Shown here in pieces: positions 5,565 through 6,533 of a stretch of DNA of 6,533 bases. Positions within the stretch are counted from its first letter, which is position 1. Each line of letters opens with the position of its first letter. The position numbers and the translations under genes are program-made. The notes under the pieces are model-generated. The model was not told the origin of the DNA, ran no database searches, and saw only the letters and a list, made by a program, of their open reading frames with translations. Source of the DNA: Aromatoleum sp. (GTDB taxonomy: Bacteria; Pseudomonadota; Gammaproteobacteria; Burkholderiales; Casimicrobiaceae); contig JAAFGU010000136.1 of NCBI GenBank assembly GCA_010365205.1, forward strand, positions 1 to 6,533, written 5' to 3'.

Positions 5565-6395
5565 ATGGACACAGCGCGGATAGAGGAAGAGAAGAGAAGG
5601 GTCGTCGAGCGATTCGGTCCGTGGACCGCCCACAACATTTGGCTCGGCGGCGACGTCTACACGATCGGCAAGGAGGTGGCCGGCGACGAGATCAAGCTGC
5701 GGCGGATCCTGCGCAGCGTCGCCGACATCGCCGGGCGGCCGCTCGACGCGCTGCGCATCCTCGACCTCGCGTGCCTCGAAGGGCTGTACGCGGTCGAGTT
5801 CGCGCGGCACGGCGCGCAGGTCGTCGGCATCGAAGGTCGGCTGCCCAACATCGAGAAGGCACGCTTCGCCGGCGACGTACTGGGGCTCCCGAACCTCGAG
5901 TTCATCCAGGACGACGTGCGCAAGCTCGACCGCGCGAAGTACGGCGAGTTCGACGTCGTCCTGTGCCTCGGCATCCTCTATCACCTCGACGTCCCGGACG
6001 TCTTCTCGTTCCTGGCGCGGATGGCGGAGGTGTGCCGCGGATTCGTCGTCGTCGACACGCACATCGCCGCGACGGCCGAGCGATCCTGCGTTTACGAAGG
6101 CCACGCGTACCGCGGCCGCACGTTCGCCGAGCACGATCCGGCGTCGACGCCGGACGACCGGGCGGCGGACCTGTGGTCGTCGCTCGATAACGTCGTCAGC
6201 TTCTGGCCGACGCGGACGTCGCTGTTGAACGCGCTGGCGCGCGCGGGATTCACGTCGGTCTACGAATGCGCGATGCCGCCCGAGGCCGACAAGCCCGCCG
6301 ACCGCATCACGCTGGTCGCGGTCAAGGGGGGAACCCAGAAACTCCTGTGCGCGCCGCTGCTCGGCGCGCAACCGATCGACGACCTGCCGGAGTGA
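5565..6395 (+). CDS. Class I SAM-dependent methyltransferase, CmoB/DUF1698-like, substrate unknown
   Basis: This 276-residue protein has no signal peptide. It shows a Rossmann-type methyltransferase core. Motif I is ILDLACLEGLYAVEFA (65-80), with D67 and the D-L-A-C-L-E-G form instead of the commoner DxGxGxG. The acidic end of strand 2 is E90 in VVGIEG. D116/D117 lie in FIQDDV, where the adenine is usually contacted. The strand-4 motif FDVVLCLGILYHLD runs 129-142. 'GxLYH' and a late SFWPTRTSLLNALARAGF segment recall CmoB and DUF1698 proteins. However, CmoB is longer, uses carboxy-SAM and modifies tRNA wobble uridine. This protein lacks room for CmoB's N-terminal part, so I would not call it CmoB. 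The acceptor could be a small molecule or part of a surface glycan. The start at 5565 is the only good ATG, with a poor ribosome binding site. A hairpin separates it from the catabolic genes, so shared transcription is uncertain. Confidence 0.85.
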   Translation: MDTARIEEEKRRVVERFGPWTAHNIWLGGDVYTIGKEVAGDEIKLRRILRSVADIAGRPLDALRILDLACLEGLYAVEFARHGAQVVGIEGRLPNIEKARFAGDVLGLPNLEFIQDDVRKLDRAKYGEFDVVLCLGILYHLDVPDVFSFLARMAEVCRGFVVVDTHIAATAERSCVYEGHAYRGRTFAEHDPASTPDDRAADLWSSLDNVVSFWPTRTSLLNALARAGFTSVYECAMPPEADKPADRITLVAVKGGTQKLLCAPLLGAQPIDDLPE

Positions 6396-6533
6396 GTGGG
6401 CGGCATCGGGGAGGGTCAGCGCGCGTGCGCCTTTCCAACTTCCACGTCGAGCTCGACCGCACGCTGATCTGCGCGAGCGGATCGAGGCGCCGGCGAAGGC
6501 GCGGTGCGCGGGCCGGACCGGCGAGGCGCTACG
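6396..6533. other. Unassigned right edge
   Basis: These 138 bases follow the methyltransferase stop and hold no gene I can recognise. GC content stays high. A GGGGAGGG at 6408-6415 lies nine bases before a GTG at 6425, which may begin another + strand gene. On the - strand, an open frame enters from the right edge and stops at 6416-6418 with a plausible short C terminus (VELDVEVGKAHAR), but its third-position G/C is lower than in the sure genes. Confidence 0.5.
6425..6533 (+). CDS. Possible start of a further gene, cut by the window edge
   Basis: GTG at 6425 with ribosome binding site GGGGAGGG (6408-6415) opens a frame that stays open to the edge (36 codons). The first 18 codons read M-R-L-S-N-F-H-V-E-L-D-R-T-L-I-C-A-S with almost every third base G or C, as in the sure genes. 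After that the frame turns into a run of Arg codons typical of out-of-frame reading, while another frame (E-R-I-E-A-P-A-K-A-R-C) takes over the coding-like pattern. The product is not recognised. It may be a frameshifted gene or not a gene at all. Confidence 0.3.
   Translation, partial: MRLSNFHVELDRTLICASGSRRRRRRGARAGPARRY

Overview
The window is a uniformly GC-rich stretch with strong G/C preference at third codon positions. All genes lie on the + strand, with gaps under about 80 bases. It looks like one catabolic operon from a high-GC proteobacterium. A betaproteobacterium (Burkholderiales-like) is my best guess. The guess rests on the gene content and on a GC-rich hairpin repeat between two genes that resembles interspersed repeats I associate with that order. 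No ribosomal or other marker gene is present to confirm the taxonomy.

Layout: (1) 2-166, the last 54 codons of a CoxM/XdhB-type FAD subunit. (2) 150-623, a CoxS-type [2Fe-2S] subunit overlapping the first gene by 17 bases. (3) 634-3012, a molybdopterin-binding catalytic subunit of the xanthine dehydrogenase family. (4) 3020-3094, a palindromic intergenic repeat that runs into the start codon of the next gene. (5) 3092-4288, a CaiB/BaiF (class III) CoA-transferase. (6) 4349-5497, a periplasmic LivK-type solute-binding protein. (7) 5515-5535, a perfect hairpin. (8) 5565-6395, a class I SAM methyltransferase with CmoB-like features. (9) 6396-6533, mostly unassigned sequence, with a possible start of another gene at 6425.

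The first three genes encode a complete-looking FAD/[2Fe-2S]/molybdenum hydroxylase in M-S-L order. The catalytic subunit lacks the AYRCSFR active-site loop of form I CO dehydrogenase. As far as I can recall the families, its motifs resemble 4-hydroxybenzoyl-CoA reductase-like enzymes more closely. The neighbouring CoA-transferase makes a CoA thioester a reasonable guess for the substrate. The working model is: a carboxylate is captured in the periplasm by the binding protein, imported by a permease encoded elsewhere, converted to its CoA thioester, and then hydroxylated or reductively dehydroxylated by the molybdoenzyme. The substrate cannot be read from the sequence, and the methyltransferase may or may not belong to this pathway.

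I see no CRISPR array, tRNA, rRNA, transposase or phage gene. The most interesting items are the pairing of molybdoenzyme, CoA-transferase and binding protein, the hairpin repeat that delivers a start codon, and an apparent change of reading frame at the right edge.
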